From Neobacillus sp. CF12 (GTDB taxonomy: Bacteria > Bacillota > Bacilli > Bacillales > Cytobacillaceae): a stretch of DNA of 64,000 nucleotides. The notes under the pieces were generated by a model. The model had not been told where the DNA came from. It did not search any database and worked only from the letters and a program-made list of their open reading frames with translations. The translations under genes were made by a program, and so were the position numbers. Positions 29,124 to 37,588 of this stretch are shown here, piece after piece. The first letter of the stretch is position 1. Each line of letters starts with the position of its first letter. Location: assembly GCF_030348765.1 (NCBI RefSeq), contig NZ_JAUCEU010000007.1, positions 4,337,501 through 4,401,500 of the forward strand, read 5' to 3'.

Positions 29124-30566
29124 ATGCCAGGGATTCTATTAATCAAAACTACTAACGGGAATTTATGGAAAAATGGGGATGTTATCAAATTAACTGTGGA
29201 AGGTGCAAAAGGTATGATACCTAAACTAAAACCAATAGATTCACAAATCGAGACTACGCAGCATCAACTTTACATACCAGTTGTAGCTAAATTTTGGATA
29301 AGCCACTGTTTTGCGCTTATTTGGTTATGCATTTCGATATACATTGCTTTCCCATGGTTAATGGATTTATCTTATCAGCTATCATTTCCGCTGGCATTAC
29401 TTATCATTGGAGGACTCGCATACATTCCAGGTTATATGAATGCTTTTCTGATTATTAGTTTGCTTTTGGATCGGCAGCCCCCTTCTAAGAATGAAGATCC
29501 TCACGAAGAGATTACGATCCTTATTGCTGCACATAATGAGGAAGACAAGATTTTTCAAACGTTGCAATATATTGATAGACAAGATTATTCAGGTAAAATA
29601 AATGTCATCGTTATTAATAACTGTTCAACAGATGAAACGGTTAATGAGGTAAGAAAGGCAAAGAAGAAATTGTCGATTGACATTAAGTTAATCCATGAAA
29701 ATAAACCTGGAAAGTTTCACGCATTAAATCACGCACTAAAGGCTGTTTCCACTGCCTTTTTCATTACCTTGGATGCAGATACTCTCCTTCACCCATCTTC
29801 TATCCGTTATCTCGTATCAAGGATTCAATCCAGCCCAGAGGAAGTTTGTGCAGTCGCTGGCAGCGTTTTAGCAAAAAACAGCAGAGAGAATTTATTAACG
29901 AAGATGCAAGAATGGGATTATTTTTTGGGCATCGCATCCATTAAAAGACTTCAGGGGCTATATCAAGGAACATTAGTTGCCCAGGGTGCTTATAGTTTGT
30001 ACAAGACAGAATGTATTAAAGAAGTGGGCGGTTGGCCGGATGCCATCGGTGAAGATATTGTCTTAACATGGCGTCTTCTCCAAAGAAATTGGAAGGTTTA
30101 CTTTGAGCCATGCGCTGTTGCCTTTACCGAAGTTCCCAGCTCTCTTAAACATTTGGTACGGCAGCGTGCAAGATGGGCAAGAGGTATGATTGAAGGATTA
30201 CATGAAGTAAAACCCTGGAAACAGCCGCAAATATATGTGAAATATATGACTGGGATCAATTTAATCATGCCTTTCTTGGATTTAACCTTCACATTATTTT
30301 GGATTCCCGGGCTCCTATTGGCGTTTTTCGGAAACTACTTGATTGTTGGTCCAGCAACATTATTTGTTCTGCCACTGACCCTTATGAGTTATAGTATTCT
30401 ATATTTTCATCAAAGAAATTTTGTATTTAGGCGTTTGCAACTTAGAATTCGTAAGAATATAGTAGGGTTTATTTTTTACTTCCTTGGCTATCAAATGATT
30501 ATGTCGCCCGTATCAGTTTACGGTTATGTACAAGAGATTTTTAAATTTCAGAGAAGATGGAAGTGA
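29124..30566 (+). CDS. PgaC/IcaA-like membrane glycosyltransferase (GT2)
   Basis: A membrane-embedded family 2 glycosyltransferase, probably polymerising or extending a surface polysaccharide such as poly-N-acetylglucosamine. Two helices lie near the N-terminus. The catalytic domain has ILIAAHNEED, NNCSTDET, LDADTLLHP (DxD), GEDIVLTWRL and the QRARWARG (QxxRW) motif, followed by three or four C-terminal helices. The start is uncertain. ATG 29124 has TAGGA 7 bases upstream and adds about 30 residues of unusual sequence. ATG 29214 follows GGAAGGTG and would begin just before the first helix. No pgaB/icaB partner is adjacent, so the product is unknown. Confidence 0.82.
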   Translation: MPGILLIKTTNGNLWKNGDVIKLTVEGAKGMIPKLKPIDSQIETTQHQLYIPVVAKFWISHCFALIWLCISIYIAFPWLMDLSYQLSFPLALLIIGGLAYIPGYMNAFLIISLLLDRQPPSKNEDPHEEITILIAAHNEEDKIFQTLQYIDRQDYSGKINVIVINNCSTDETVNEVRKAKKKLSIDIKLIHENKPGKFHALNHALKAVSTAFFITLDADTLLHPSSIRYLVSRIQSSPEEVCAVAGSVLAKNSRENLLTKMQEWDYFLGIASIKRLQGLYQGTLVAQGAYSLYKTECIKEVGGWPDAIGEDIVLTWRLLQRNWKVYFEPCAVAFTEVPSSLKHLVRQRARWARGMIEGLHEVKPWKQPQIYVKYMTGINLIMPFLDLTFTLFWIPGLLLAFFGNYLIVGPATLFVLPLTLMSYSILYFHQRNFVFRRLQLRIRKNIVGFIFYFLGYQMIMSPVSVYGYVQEIFKFQRRWK

Positions 30567-30622
30567 CCATGGGGACGGTTCTTTTGGTCTAATCTCACTT
30601 GTGGACCGTGAGAACCGTCCCA
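30567..30622. repeat. REP palindrome (inverted pair)
   Basis: CATGGGGACGGTTCT is followed by its inverse AGAACCGTCCCA, with GGTC / GACC extending the stem. It fills almost the whole gap between the convergent glycosyltransferase and acetolactate-synthase-like genes and could end both transcripts. Confidence 0.85.
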
Positions 30623-30629
30623 CTGGATT

Positions 30630-32216
30630 CTAATTGTGGACAATATCAATCAGTGTAATTTCACGGGTTGGATTTAAAGCATTCTTCAATGCGAGTTCAA
30701 ACTCAGATAATGAATTAGGCCTTACTCCTTTTATTCCAAAGCTCTCAGCAAGCTGTAAAAAGTCGGGGTTACCAAAGTCTGTGCCAAAGCTATGACTGAA
30801 TTTCTCCTGCATCATTTGTTCTTCTAAATTTAGTGTGGAATTATTTAGAACAATGATGATAAAAGATAGACCTAACCGTTTGGCCGTCTCTAATTCGGAA
30901 ATATTCATTAATGCCCCTCCATCCCCAGTAATACAAATGACCGGAGCGTTTGGGCATGCTAATTTAGCACCAATGGCTCCAGGTATGGCAATGCCCATTG
31001 AGGCTAATCCATTAGAGATAATCAGCCGGCCGGCATGTTTTGGTTGATACTTACGGGCAATGGAAACTTTGTGGGCACCTACATCAGAAATGACAATGGT
31101 TTCTTCTGTTGTTAGTTTTTCAATAACGGATAGGATATTTTCTATCGTTAAAGATTGATCTTCATTTAGTTCTACATTGATTTGATACGCTGCCTCAATC
31201 ATTTCTTTACGATTCCCCATCGGCACCCATGGTTTAGAGGAAATATCCAGTTTATTAAGCACTTGGAATGTCTCCATTAAATCACCGACCAACTCACACC
31301 GAACAGGGTAGTGCTCGTCCATCTCGGCTGGCAATGGATCGATATGTAAAATTGGGCGCATCTTTTTATTCCAGTCCTTAGGGAGTTTTTCCACAAAATC
31401 AAACCCAACGACAAGTAATAAATCAGCTTCCTCTATAATCGGCACTACTTCATCCTTCTTGTTAAACCCAAATGTATAATAATTTAGGAGGTGATCTTTA
31501 GGTAAAATCCCTTTGGCCATAAAACTATGGATAACAGGTGCTTTTAAGTTCTCAACAAAGGTCAGGAGTTCTGTCGCTGCGTCTTGCCTGATAACTCCGT
31601 TTCCTACAATGACTACTGGTTTCTGGCTCTGACTTATTAGAGTGTGGGCAGCCTCTATAGCTTGTGAAACAGGTGTGCTTTTTGGATTAGGTGTAACAGG
31701 TATTGGGTGGGTTGGAATCATTTGTGGCGCTAAGTTCTCTGGCAGTTCGATTAAAACAGGACCTGGCTTTTCCATCATAGCTACCCTAAATGCTTTTCGA
31801 ATAATGGTTGAGATCGTTTGCGAATCTTTAATTTGAACACTCCACTTTGTAGCGGGCTCAAACATTTTAACGATATCTAAATATTGGTGGGATTCTAAAT
31901 GCTGTCTTTCAAGACCTGCTTGTCCTGTAATGGCCACAACGGGAGAATGGTCCAGATTTGCACTGGCTATACCGGTCAAAAGATTTGTTGCTCCAGGACC
32001 TAATGTAGCTAAACAAACGCCAACTTTTTTCGATAGTCTACCGTAAACGTCTGCCATAAAAGCTGCTCCTTGTTCATGACGAACATTCACAAACTGGATA
32101 TGTTTAGATTTAGACAATGAATCCATCAAGTCAAGGGTTTCCTTCCCCATAATGCCAAAAACATACTCAACACCCTCATTTTCTAAACACATAACCAGTA
32201 AATCTGTTGCTTTCAT
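30630..32216 (-). CDS. Acetolactate-synthase-like thiamine-diphosphate enzyme
   Basis: A 528-aa ThDP-dependent enzyme in the acetohydroxyacid synthase/AlsS group. Glu48 in NVRHEQGA is the cofactor-activating Glu. The central domain contains PVVIVGNGVIRQDAA, and the ThDP-binding GDGGALMNISEL begins near 431 with NN at the end (VLNN). It would condense pyruvate into acetolactate or carry out a related carboligation. The usual GVPGE near residue 21 is GIMGKE. No small regulatory subunit or acetolactate decarboxylase gene is adjacent, so the anabolic or catabolic role is unclear. The ATG follows AAAGGGGTG. Confidence 0.85.
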   Translation of the reverse strand: MKATDLLVMCLENEGVEYVFGIMGKETLDLMDSLSKSKHIQFVNVRHEQGAAFMADVYGRLSKKVGVCLATLGPGATNLLTGIASANLDHSPVVAITGQAGLERQHLESHQYLDIVKMFEPATKWSVQIKDSQTISTIIRKAFRVAMMEKPGPVLIELPENLAPQMIPTHPIPVTPNPKSTPVSQAIEAAHTLISQSQKPVVIVGNGVIRQDAATELLTFVENLKAPVIHSFMAKGILPKDHLLNYYTFGFNKKDEVVPIIEEADLLLVVGFDFVEKLPKDWNKKMRPILHIDPLPAEMDEHYPVRCELVGDLMETFQVLNKLDISSKPWVPMGNRKEMIEAAYQINVELNEDQSLTIENILSVIEKLTTEETIVISDVGAHKVSIARKYQPKHAGRLIISNGLASMGIAIPGAIGAKLACPNAPVICITGDGGALMNISELETAKRLGLSFIIIVLNNSTLNLEEQMMQEKFSHSFGTDFGNPDFLQLAESFGIKGVRPNSLSEFELALKNALNPTREITLIDIVHN

Positions 32217-32281
32217 AAGGCACCCCTTTCAAACTGTATTTTTCCTATTTTACCCATTAATTTACTAACAAACCAAAATAA

Positions 32282-32336
32282 CCATGGGGACGGTTCTATT
32301 GGTCTAACCTGATAAAAAAGCCAAGAGAACCGTCCC
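32282..32336. repeat. REP palindrome upstream of the RAYT gene
   Basis: CCATGGGGACGGTTCT and the inverse AGAGAACCGTCCC, about 20 bases apart. It is one of two copies that bracket the transposase gene. Confidence 0.85.
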
Positions 32337-32470
32337 TAAGAATTGCAAGGGAGAAGTGAAAATGGAATTATTAGTGACCAAAGAAAAAGTTAAATTAGCA
32401 ATAGTAATTGGTTGTTTTTTTAGGGGCAAATCGCATAAAAACTGGCCGATGTTTTCCTGTGGTCTTGAAG

Positions 32471-33247
32471 ATGCCGCGTAGAGCCAGAGTGAAAAGCAGG
32501 AGCGGAGTCTACCATATTATGCTAAGAGGTGCCAATCGACAGGAAATCTTCCATGATGATGAGGACTGCTTGAAATTTCTTGATATATTGCATATCTATA
32601 AGATGAAAGCGGAGGTGGAGATTTACAGTTGGTGTTTGATGGGTAATCATATACACCTATTAATAAAAGAGGGCAGTGAAGATATATCGGCTTCCATGAA
32701 GCGAATAGGTGTAAGTTATGTCTCGTACTATAACTGGAAGTACAGAACATCTGGACATCTTTTTCAAGATAGGTTTAAGAGTGAGAATGTAGAAAATATA
32801 CAGTATTTATTAACCGTTGTAAGATACATTCACCAAAACCCACTTAAAGCAGGAATCGTCAAACGGATGGATGAATGGAGGTGGAGCAGTTGCCGGGAAT
32901 ATTACGGTATTCACCATGAGGGTAGGAAACTGCTGGATCCTAATTTCATTATTGGAATGTTTTCGGGGGACAATATTCTGGCCAAAGAGAGATTTATAGA
33001 ATTTAATGAAAAGGTCAATCAGGACCAATGCCTAGATCATCACATGAATGATAGAAGATTAACAGATGAGGAGGCAAGGGAAGTAATTAAGAACCTGTTG
33101 AATGGATTTGAAATCGCCAATGTTAAAAGTTTACCTAGACTCCAAAGAAATGAAATACTCAAAAAAACTAAAGGAATCAAAGGACTTTCACAACGCCAAA
33201 CAGCAAGGATACTAGGCGTTTCGCGAACACTTATTTCTAGGGCATAA
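32471..33247 (+). CDS. REP-associated tyrosine transposase (RAYT, Y1_Tnp)
   Basis: A 258-aa HUH-fold transposase of the IS200/IS605-related Y1 group. MPRRARVKSRSGVYHIMLRG is the typical RAYT start, the HUH metal motif is His60-Ile-His62 in GNHIHLLI, RTSGHLFQDRFKS follows, and the likely catalytic Tyr119 is in VRYIHQNPLKAG, then WRWSS. The C-terminal 35 residues form a helix-turn-helix (LSQRQTARILGVSRTLISRA). RAYTs recognise REP palindromes. Here a REP ends about 135 bases upstream and another begins one base after the stop codon. The ATG at 32471 is chosen by family match. The frame is open from 32408 without a good ribosome site. It is probably the enzyme that spread the family. Confidence 0.87.
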   Translation: MPRRARVKSRSGVYHIMLRGANRQEIFHDDEDCLKFLDILHIYKMKAEVEIYSWCLMGNHIHLLIKEGSEDISASMKRIGVSYVSYYNWKYRTSGHLFQDRFKSENVENIQYLLTVVRYIHQNPLKAGIVKRMDEWRWSSCREYYGIHHEGRKLLDPNFIIGMFSGDNILAKERFIEFNEKVNQDQCLDHHMNDRRLTDEEAREVIKNLLNGFEIANVKSLPRLQRNEILKKTKGIKGLSQRQTARILGVSRTLISRA

Positions 33248-33248
33248 C

Positions 33249-33297
33249 TATGGGGACGGTTCTTGTGGTCATATAAACCATGAGAACCGTCCCCATG
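33249..33297. repeat. REP palindrome downstream of the RAYT gene
   Basis: TATGGGGACGGTTCTTGTGGTC and its inverse ending AGAACCGTCCCCAT. It occupies the 55-bp gap between the convergent RAYT and DUF4956 genes. Confidence 0.87.
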
Positions 33298-33302
33298 TCA
33301 AA

Positions 33303-33986
33303 TTAAGCTGTAAAATTACCGTCATAGCTTAGCATAATCGCTGACTTTACTCCATCGATTCCGGAGATATTGTTGATGAAACTCATGTCATTCTCTTTGA
33401 CGCGGATTTCATAGGTAACTTCAAAGTCATTGCCAGGCATGACAGATTTTGATTTTAGGGAATGTTTCTTGGCATGTCCTGAAATGACATGTTCTAATGA
33501 GTTTTCGATTGAATTTTCATTGTATCTGATCACCAGAAGGTAAGGGTTCTCAATCTTGATTTTATTCACGAAGAAAAATAAGACTAGTCCAATTAAAACG
33601 GAGCCTGTAATCGCGAGTGCGATAAAGCCTGCGCCGCATAATATACCAACAACGATTGCCCAAAAGATATATACGATATCCATCGGATCTTTTATCGGGG
33701 TCCTAAAACGCACAATTGATAATGCACCAACCATCCCAAGTGACAAGAGAACGTTGGATGAAATACCAATGATAATCAGGGCGGTTGCCAAGGCCATAAT
33801 GATGAGCGAGATATTAAAGGTGTGGGAGTATATCACTCCGGTGAATGTTTTCTTGTAAATCATGTAAATGAACAGCCCCAAGCCGAGTGCCACCAACATC
33901 CCAATAAGGGCATCAACAATCGAAATGCTGCTCGTCTTTTCCAATATGCTTGATTTAAATATATCTTTAAAATTTGTGATTTCCAT
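33303..33986 (-). CDS. DUF4956 membrane protein
   Basis: A 227-aa protein with four membrane helices in residues about 22-140, including the family block LGMVGALSIVRFRTPIKDP, and then a soluble ferredoxin-like domain of about 85 residues. DUF4956 genes usually sit beside VTC-domain (polyphosphate polymerase) genes, as here. Function is not established; a partner or channel for the VTC protein is inference. The ATG follows GGAGGAAAAA. It is co-directional with the VTC gene, but a 150-bp repeat separates them. Confidence 0.82.
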   Translation of the reverse strand: MEITNFKDIFKSSILEKTSSISIVDALIGMLVALGLGLFIYMIYKKTFTGVIYSHTFNISLIIMALATALIIIGISSNVLLSLGMVGALSIVRFRTPIKDPMDIVYIFWAIVVGILCGAGFIALAITGSVLIGLVLFFFVNKIKIENPYLLVIRYNENSIENSLEHVISGHAKKHSLKSKSVMPGNDFEVTYEIRVKENDMSFINNISGIDGVKSAIMLSYDGNFTA

Positions 33987-34017
33987 TTTCTTTTTCCTCC
34001 AATAATTTTGTGTAGTA

Positions 34018-34172
34018 TTGTCTAGCTCCAGCGCCCTAGCGGCTAGTGTCCTTCGCTCTCCGCCCTACGATAAGTCAAGCACGAATGCGCCTCCGGCTCT
34101 TCGTGTTTCCTTTATCTCAGTTGGAGCGCTCCAGGCCATACGCAGCTGAACAGGGCGCTTCCGCTTTTCGTT
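34018..34172. repeat. Bacillaceae-type intergenic repeat (about 155 bp) inside the VTC operon
   Basis: It runs from TCTAGCTCCAGCGCCCTAGC to CAGGGCGCTTCCGCTTTTCG and is more GC-rich than its surroundings. Its ends (AGCGCC / GGCGCT) and internal blocks can pair. I recognise this kind of repeat as common between genes in Bacillaceae. It directly abuts the VTC stop codon and separates it from the DUF4956 gene. Confidence 0.75.
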
Positions 34173-34871
34173 TTATCCGAACATCCTGCTGATTTGATAT
34201 TTTGAATAAGTCCCTCTTTGTCTGTCACCTAACTGCAGAAGGTATTTGATGGTATCTGGTAGAAATTCGTCATATTTCACTTCAAGAATGACAATGTCCG
34301 GGTTGGTTTCGACCATTGGTATATCAGGATTCAAGACTTCGTTGTTGCGGAAACTTGTCTTAATGGAACTGTCGAAGGTGACTCGGACATTCCCATATTC
34401 ATAGATGAATACTTCCCTCTCATAGTCGACGACGGTGAAAGGCTTTATTTGAAACAGATTCATTTGTACAAATAAATCCTGGATAAGGGATCTCTTGTCG
34501 TTTTCCATCCAAGCATAATCACCAAGCCTGATTTGTTCATATTCTTCAGCGGTAATCTTGCATTTTTGCTTAAAGGTCATGTTGTTGCGTTTGCTCTTTT
34601 TTTCAAGGTTAATCAGATTAGTATTATTGTCGTACAACCTGACCCGGAACTTGTCCCTATCAATAAATCCTTCTTTTTTCTGGTTTAGGACTTTATTGTC
34701 GAAGTTATCGAAATAGACACTTCGGATTAAATATTTGCCGTCATTTTTTGCATGGGGATCTGACTGCATTACATGTTTTAATCTATTTCTCAAAAGGAAG
34801 CAATCCATTTTTGAAATCTCATGTTTTAACTCGTATCTGCCTCTCGCGCCATTCAAGGTCATTGTCTTCAT
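34173..34871 (-). CDS. VTC-domain polyphosphate polymerase-like protein
   Basis: A 232-aa protein with the VTC tunnel-domain pattern. YELKHEIS is near 13-20, IRSVYFDNFDN near 49-59, DRDKFRVRLYDN near 72-83, NLEKKSKRNNMTFKQK near 88-103, and the late VDYEREVF and ILEVKYDEFLP strands carry the conserved Arg/Lys and Glu residues that hold triphosphate. The yeast homologue makes polyphosphate from ATP. Bacterial versions are uncharacterised or bind phosphate chains. No membrane segment is present. The ATG follows AGAGGAGAG. The upstream region carries the same 11-bp-period repeat as the Cthe_2159-like gene. Confidence 0.85.
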   Translation of the reverse strand: MKTMTLNGARGRYELKHEISKMDCFLLRNRLKHVMQSDPHAKNDGKYLIRSVYFDNFDNKVLNQKKEGFIDRDKFRVRLYDNNTNLINLEKKSKRNNMTFKQKCKITAEEYEQIRLGDYAWMENDKRSLIQDLFVQMNLFQIKPFTVVDYEREVFIYEYGNVRVTFDSSIKTSFRNNEVLNPDIPMVETNPDIVILEVKYDEFLPDTIKYLLQLGDRQRGTYSKYQISRMFG

Positions 34872-34922
34872 GTCATCACTCTCCTCTTGTGTGTTGTTCC
34901 ATGAATGACATTATGAAAAACA

Positions 34923-34942
34923 AACCTTAAACAAACCTTAAA
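34923..34942 (-). promoter_or_regulatory. OmpR-type direct repeat upstream of the VTC operon
   Basis: On the minus strand TTTAAGGTT occurs twice with an 11-base period (34923-34931 and 34934-34942). Two half-sites one helical turn apart are typical of OmpR-family regulators. The same repeat lies at 37487-37506. Confidence 0.7.
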
Positions 34943-35073
34943 AAATTTTGAAGGGAGGTAAAGAGGATACGTTTGATAATTTAGAGGGTTTTAAGGCTAG
35001 AGGGTTCAAGTATCACGAGGACAATTGGGGATATTGCATGTTCTCAACCATAAAGCTTTTTTAATCAACTTAA

Positions 35074-35098
35074 AACGCTTGGTTGAGGTCCAAGCGTT
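35074..35098 (-). terminator. Hairpin downstream of the 47-aa ORF
   Basis: A 9-bp stem AACGCTTGG / CCAAGCGTT with a 7-nt loop. On the minus strand it is followed by TTTTAAGTTGATT, a weak T-tail. Confidence 0.5.
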
Positions 35099-35162
35099 GA
35101 TAGGTGAAATATTCGTTTGTTATTTGGCATGCTATTTCATAGTTTAGTTCAAACACTTACGA

Positions 35163-35306
35163 TTAAAGTTTTTCTGTATTAATTTTTGGGATGTCTGGTT
35201 CAAGATCTGCTGATATCCTAGCATTCTCATTATGTCGATCTTCTTTGTAGCTATCTACGTTACTGTTTCTTTCTATATGGTTGGAAGATTTATTTTTGTC
35301 AGCCAC
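35163..35306 (-). CDS. Small hydrophilic protein, 47 aa
   Basis: This short gene starts with GTG at 35304-35306, with a near-perfect ribosome binding site AGGAGGTGAT 4 bases upstream. It encodes a very polar protein (MADKNKSSNHIERNS... ending KINTEKL) rich in Asn, Asp, Glu and Lys, without cysteine, tryptophan or a membrane segment. A hairpin follows. I do not recognise a family. It lies between the VTC gene and the two-component genes on the same strand. Confidence 0.6.
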   Translation of the reverse strand: MADKNKSSNHIERNSNVDSYKEDRHNENARISADLEPDIPKINTEKL

Positions 35307-35424
35307 CTAATCACCTCCTAAGGATAATATGTCCAACCTTTACCATAAAACTAAAAAAGGTGATAATAAATAGAAAAATGACTCAGCATGGTGAACTGAG
35401 CCATTCTATATTTTGTATCTCGAC

Positions 35425-36720
35425 TTACATTGGCAACTTAACGATAAAGGTGGTTCCTTTTGTTTGGTTCTGAATGGCTTTTATCGTCCCATTATGCTGT
35501 TCAACGATCCATTGAGCAATCGATAATCCCAAACCGATTCCACCTGATTCACGTGCGCGGGCTTTATCTTCACGGTAAAATCGTTCGAATATTTGCTTGC
35601 GGTTTTCTTCTTTAATCCCGATTCCCGTATCGCTTACCTCTAACACAATCTTTTGGTCCTCTAGATAGGTCTTTACGCCAATACTGTCTGTTTCACCCGT
35701 GTATTTTAAGGCATTATCTAACAAAATGACTAGAAGTTGATGGAGCCGAACCTCATCTGCATTTATTTGAATATCACCCTTTAAATTTAGCCAAAAGTGC
35801 TTACCCTGGGATTCAGCGATTTCCTTATATGGAGCGCACACACTCTCGATGAACGAATCAACATGGAGAGGCTGTTTGACGAGTTGTGTTTCAGCAGAAT
35901 CTGCCCGGGCCAATGTCATCAAATCGGAGGTAAGCTTAGACAAACGCCGTGTTTCCGCGAGGCTGAGGGCAATATTTTCAAATTTGCTTACGATTTTCTC
36001 CTGCGGTGCTGTTAGCAGAAGTTCCAGTTTATTCTGGATGATGGTCAACGGTGTCCTAAGTTCGTGTGAAGCATTTTCAACAAATTCAGATTGCTTATTC
36101 CAGGATTGGATGATGGGCTTCATCATTTTTTTAGACAATACATAACTTGCTGAGATGGACAGGACAACAAAAATAATTGAACAAATAATAATCAGTTTAC
36201 CGAAATTATTTAAAATGGTTTGTTCTGGATCAACATTGAGCATCAGTTGCGTAAAGGCGATGTCGTCATCTTCATTCGTATCTTTATAAATGATATAGCG
36301 GAAATGATACTCTTCATCGATGACGGTCATCGTAATCTTTTCAATATTTGTTTGATCAAGTTTGTACTCCTGGAGATAATTCTCATAAAACACTGTCCCG
36401 ATTTCCTCTTTGTTCAGGATTTGGCCATCTTCGTTCCAATGAATTACCATAATCCGGGGGTTCATATTCTTCTGCCGGTTATTGGGAGGACCATTGGGAT
36501 CTGATTCTTGATTAGGATGTGGTGACTTTATATCACTAGGTGGTCCATCAGCTATTCTCTCTTTTAATGACGTAAGCTCCTCATCTGTTTTTTTAAACAA
36601 CGTCGTTTGGACCTGGCTGAAAATGATAATGCCAAAAATCGTGAAAATGATGGTAAATGCCAGCAGGTTAAGAATCATGAACTTCAGCTGCTGATCCCGG
36701 AAAATCTTTCTTTTAAACAT
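35425..36720 (-). CDS. EnvZ-type sensor histidine kinase of the VTC module
   Basis: A 431-aa membrane kinase. A helix (about 14-36) and an extracellular domain of about 135 residues, rich in Pro and Asn near 60-85, are followed by a second helix (about 173-195). The HisKA domain has the phospho-His in ENASHELRTPLTI, and the HATPase_c domain has LLDNALKYTG, DTGIGIKEE and GIGLGLSIAQWIVEQHNG. The start codon overlaps the regulator stop codon by one base (TAATG on the minus strand), so the pair is translationally coupled. Its stimulus is unknown. Confidence 0.9.
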   Translation of the reverse strand: MFKRKIFRDQQLKFMILNLLAFTIIFTIFGIIIFSQVQTTLFKKTDEELTSLKERIADGPPSDIKSPHPNQESDPNGPPNNRQKNMNPRIMVIHWNEDGQILNKEEIGTVFYENYLQEYKLDQTNIEKITMTVIDEEYHFRYIIYKDTNEDDDIAFTQLMLNVDPEQTILNNFGKLIIICSIIFVVLSISASYVLSKKMMKPIIQSWNKQSEFVENASHELRTPLTIIQNKLELLLTAPQEKIVSKFENIALSLAETRRLSKLTSDLMTLARADSAETQLVKQPLHVDSFIESVCAPYKEIAESQGKHFWLNLKGDIQINADEVRLHQLLVILLDNALKYTGETDSIGVKTYLEDQKIVLEVSDTGIGIKEENRKQIFERFYREDKARARESGGIGLGLSIAQWIVEQHNGTIKAIQNQTKGTTFIVKLPM

Positions 36721-37403
36721 TAGCTGTCACCATCTTCCGAAAGCATATAGCCTAGACCTCGGAATGTTTTAATAAAAGTATCATAGCCATATTTCTTCAG
36801 GTTTTTTCGTAAATTGCTTGCATACACTTCCACTACTGTTGTTGAGGTATCGGACTCAAATCCCCAAATCCGATCAAAGATTTGCTCTTTCGTTAAAATG
36901 GTATTTTTATTGTTAATCAAATACTCGAGCAAGTCGAACTGTTTGCCATTCAGCTTTGCTACTAGTTCTCCATTTATCTCGACGGTCTTACTTTTTAGAT
37001 TTAGCTTTAGCTCCTTAAACGAAAGGATGTTTTCCTTGAACCGTCCCCCGGCTCTCCTTACCATTGCCTCCAAACGTAAAAGCAGTTCCTCTCGGTGGAA
37101 AGGTTTCACCATATAATCATCAGCGCCGACCTTGAATCCCTGAATTTTGTCATCAATGCCATCTTTCGCGGTCAGCATGATGACAGGCGTTTCAATATTG
37201 TTCTTCCGCAATTCTCTTAAAACCTCGTAGCCATTCATACCGGGCATCATGATATCGAGAATGATGACATCAAAGATATTTTGCTCTGCTAAAAAAAGCC
37301 CTTCCTCGCCGTCAAAGGCCTGCTGAACTTCAAATAAGTCCTCGGTGGTCTCACGGATTGTTTCCGAAAGGTTTTTATCATCTTCTATAATTAATAGCTT
37401 CAT
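36720..37403 (-). CDS. OmpR-family response regulator of the VTC module
   Basis: A 227-aa regulator. A receiver domain (EDD near 7-9, phospho-Asp in VIILDIMMPG, Lys in YMVKPFHREE) is followed by a C-terminal winged helix (LNGKQFDLLEYLINN, VVEVYASNLRKNLKKYG, FRGLGYML). It is divergent from the Cthe_2159-like lipoprotein gene across a 185-bp region that contains a TTTAAGGTT direct repeat. It is the likely binder of that repeat and of the copy before the VTC gene. Confidence 0.92.
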   Translation of the reverse strand: MKLLIIEDDKNLSETIRETTEDLFEVQQAFDGEEGLFLAEQNIFDVIILDIMMPGMNGYEVLRELRKNNIETPVIMLTAKDGIDDKIQGFKVGADDYMVKPFHREELLLRLEAMVRRAGGRFKENILSFKELKLNLKSKTVEINGELVAKLNGKQFDLLEYLINNKNTILTKEQIFDRIWGFESDTSTTVVEVYASNLRKNLKKYGYDTFIKTFRGLGYMLSEDGDS

Positions 37404-37486
37404 TGGCTGTCATCCTTTTCTCTAATATCACCTATATAATAAATCCGATTATAGAGGCAAACTCCAAAATTGCAAATGGTTTTATT

Positions 37487-37506
37487 TTTAAGGTTGGTTT
37501 AAGGTT
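37487..37506 (+). promoter_or_regulatory. OmpR-type direct repeat between the regulator and lipoprotein genes
   Basis: TTTAAGGTT occurs at 37487-37495 and again at 37498-37506 (period 11), in the divergent region. It is identical in sequence and spacing to the repeat at 34923-34942 in the opposite orientation, each reading toward its downstream gene. Confidence 0.72.
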
Positions 37507-37588
37507 CGTCCTTAATAATGTGGCTCATAGGGAAAACAGACCCATTAAGTTTTGCAAGAAAATACTATTTTCCAAAAAGGAGCTAACT

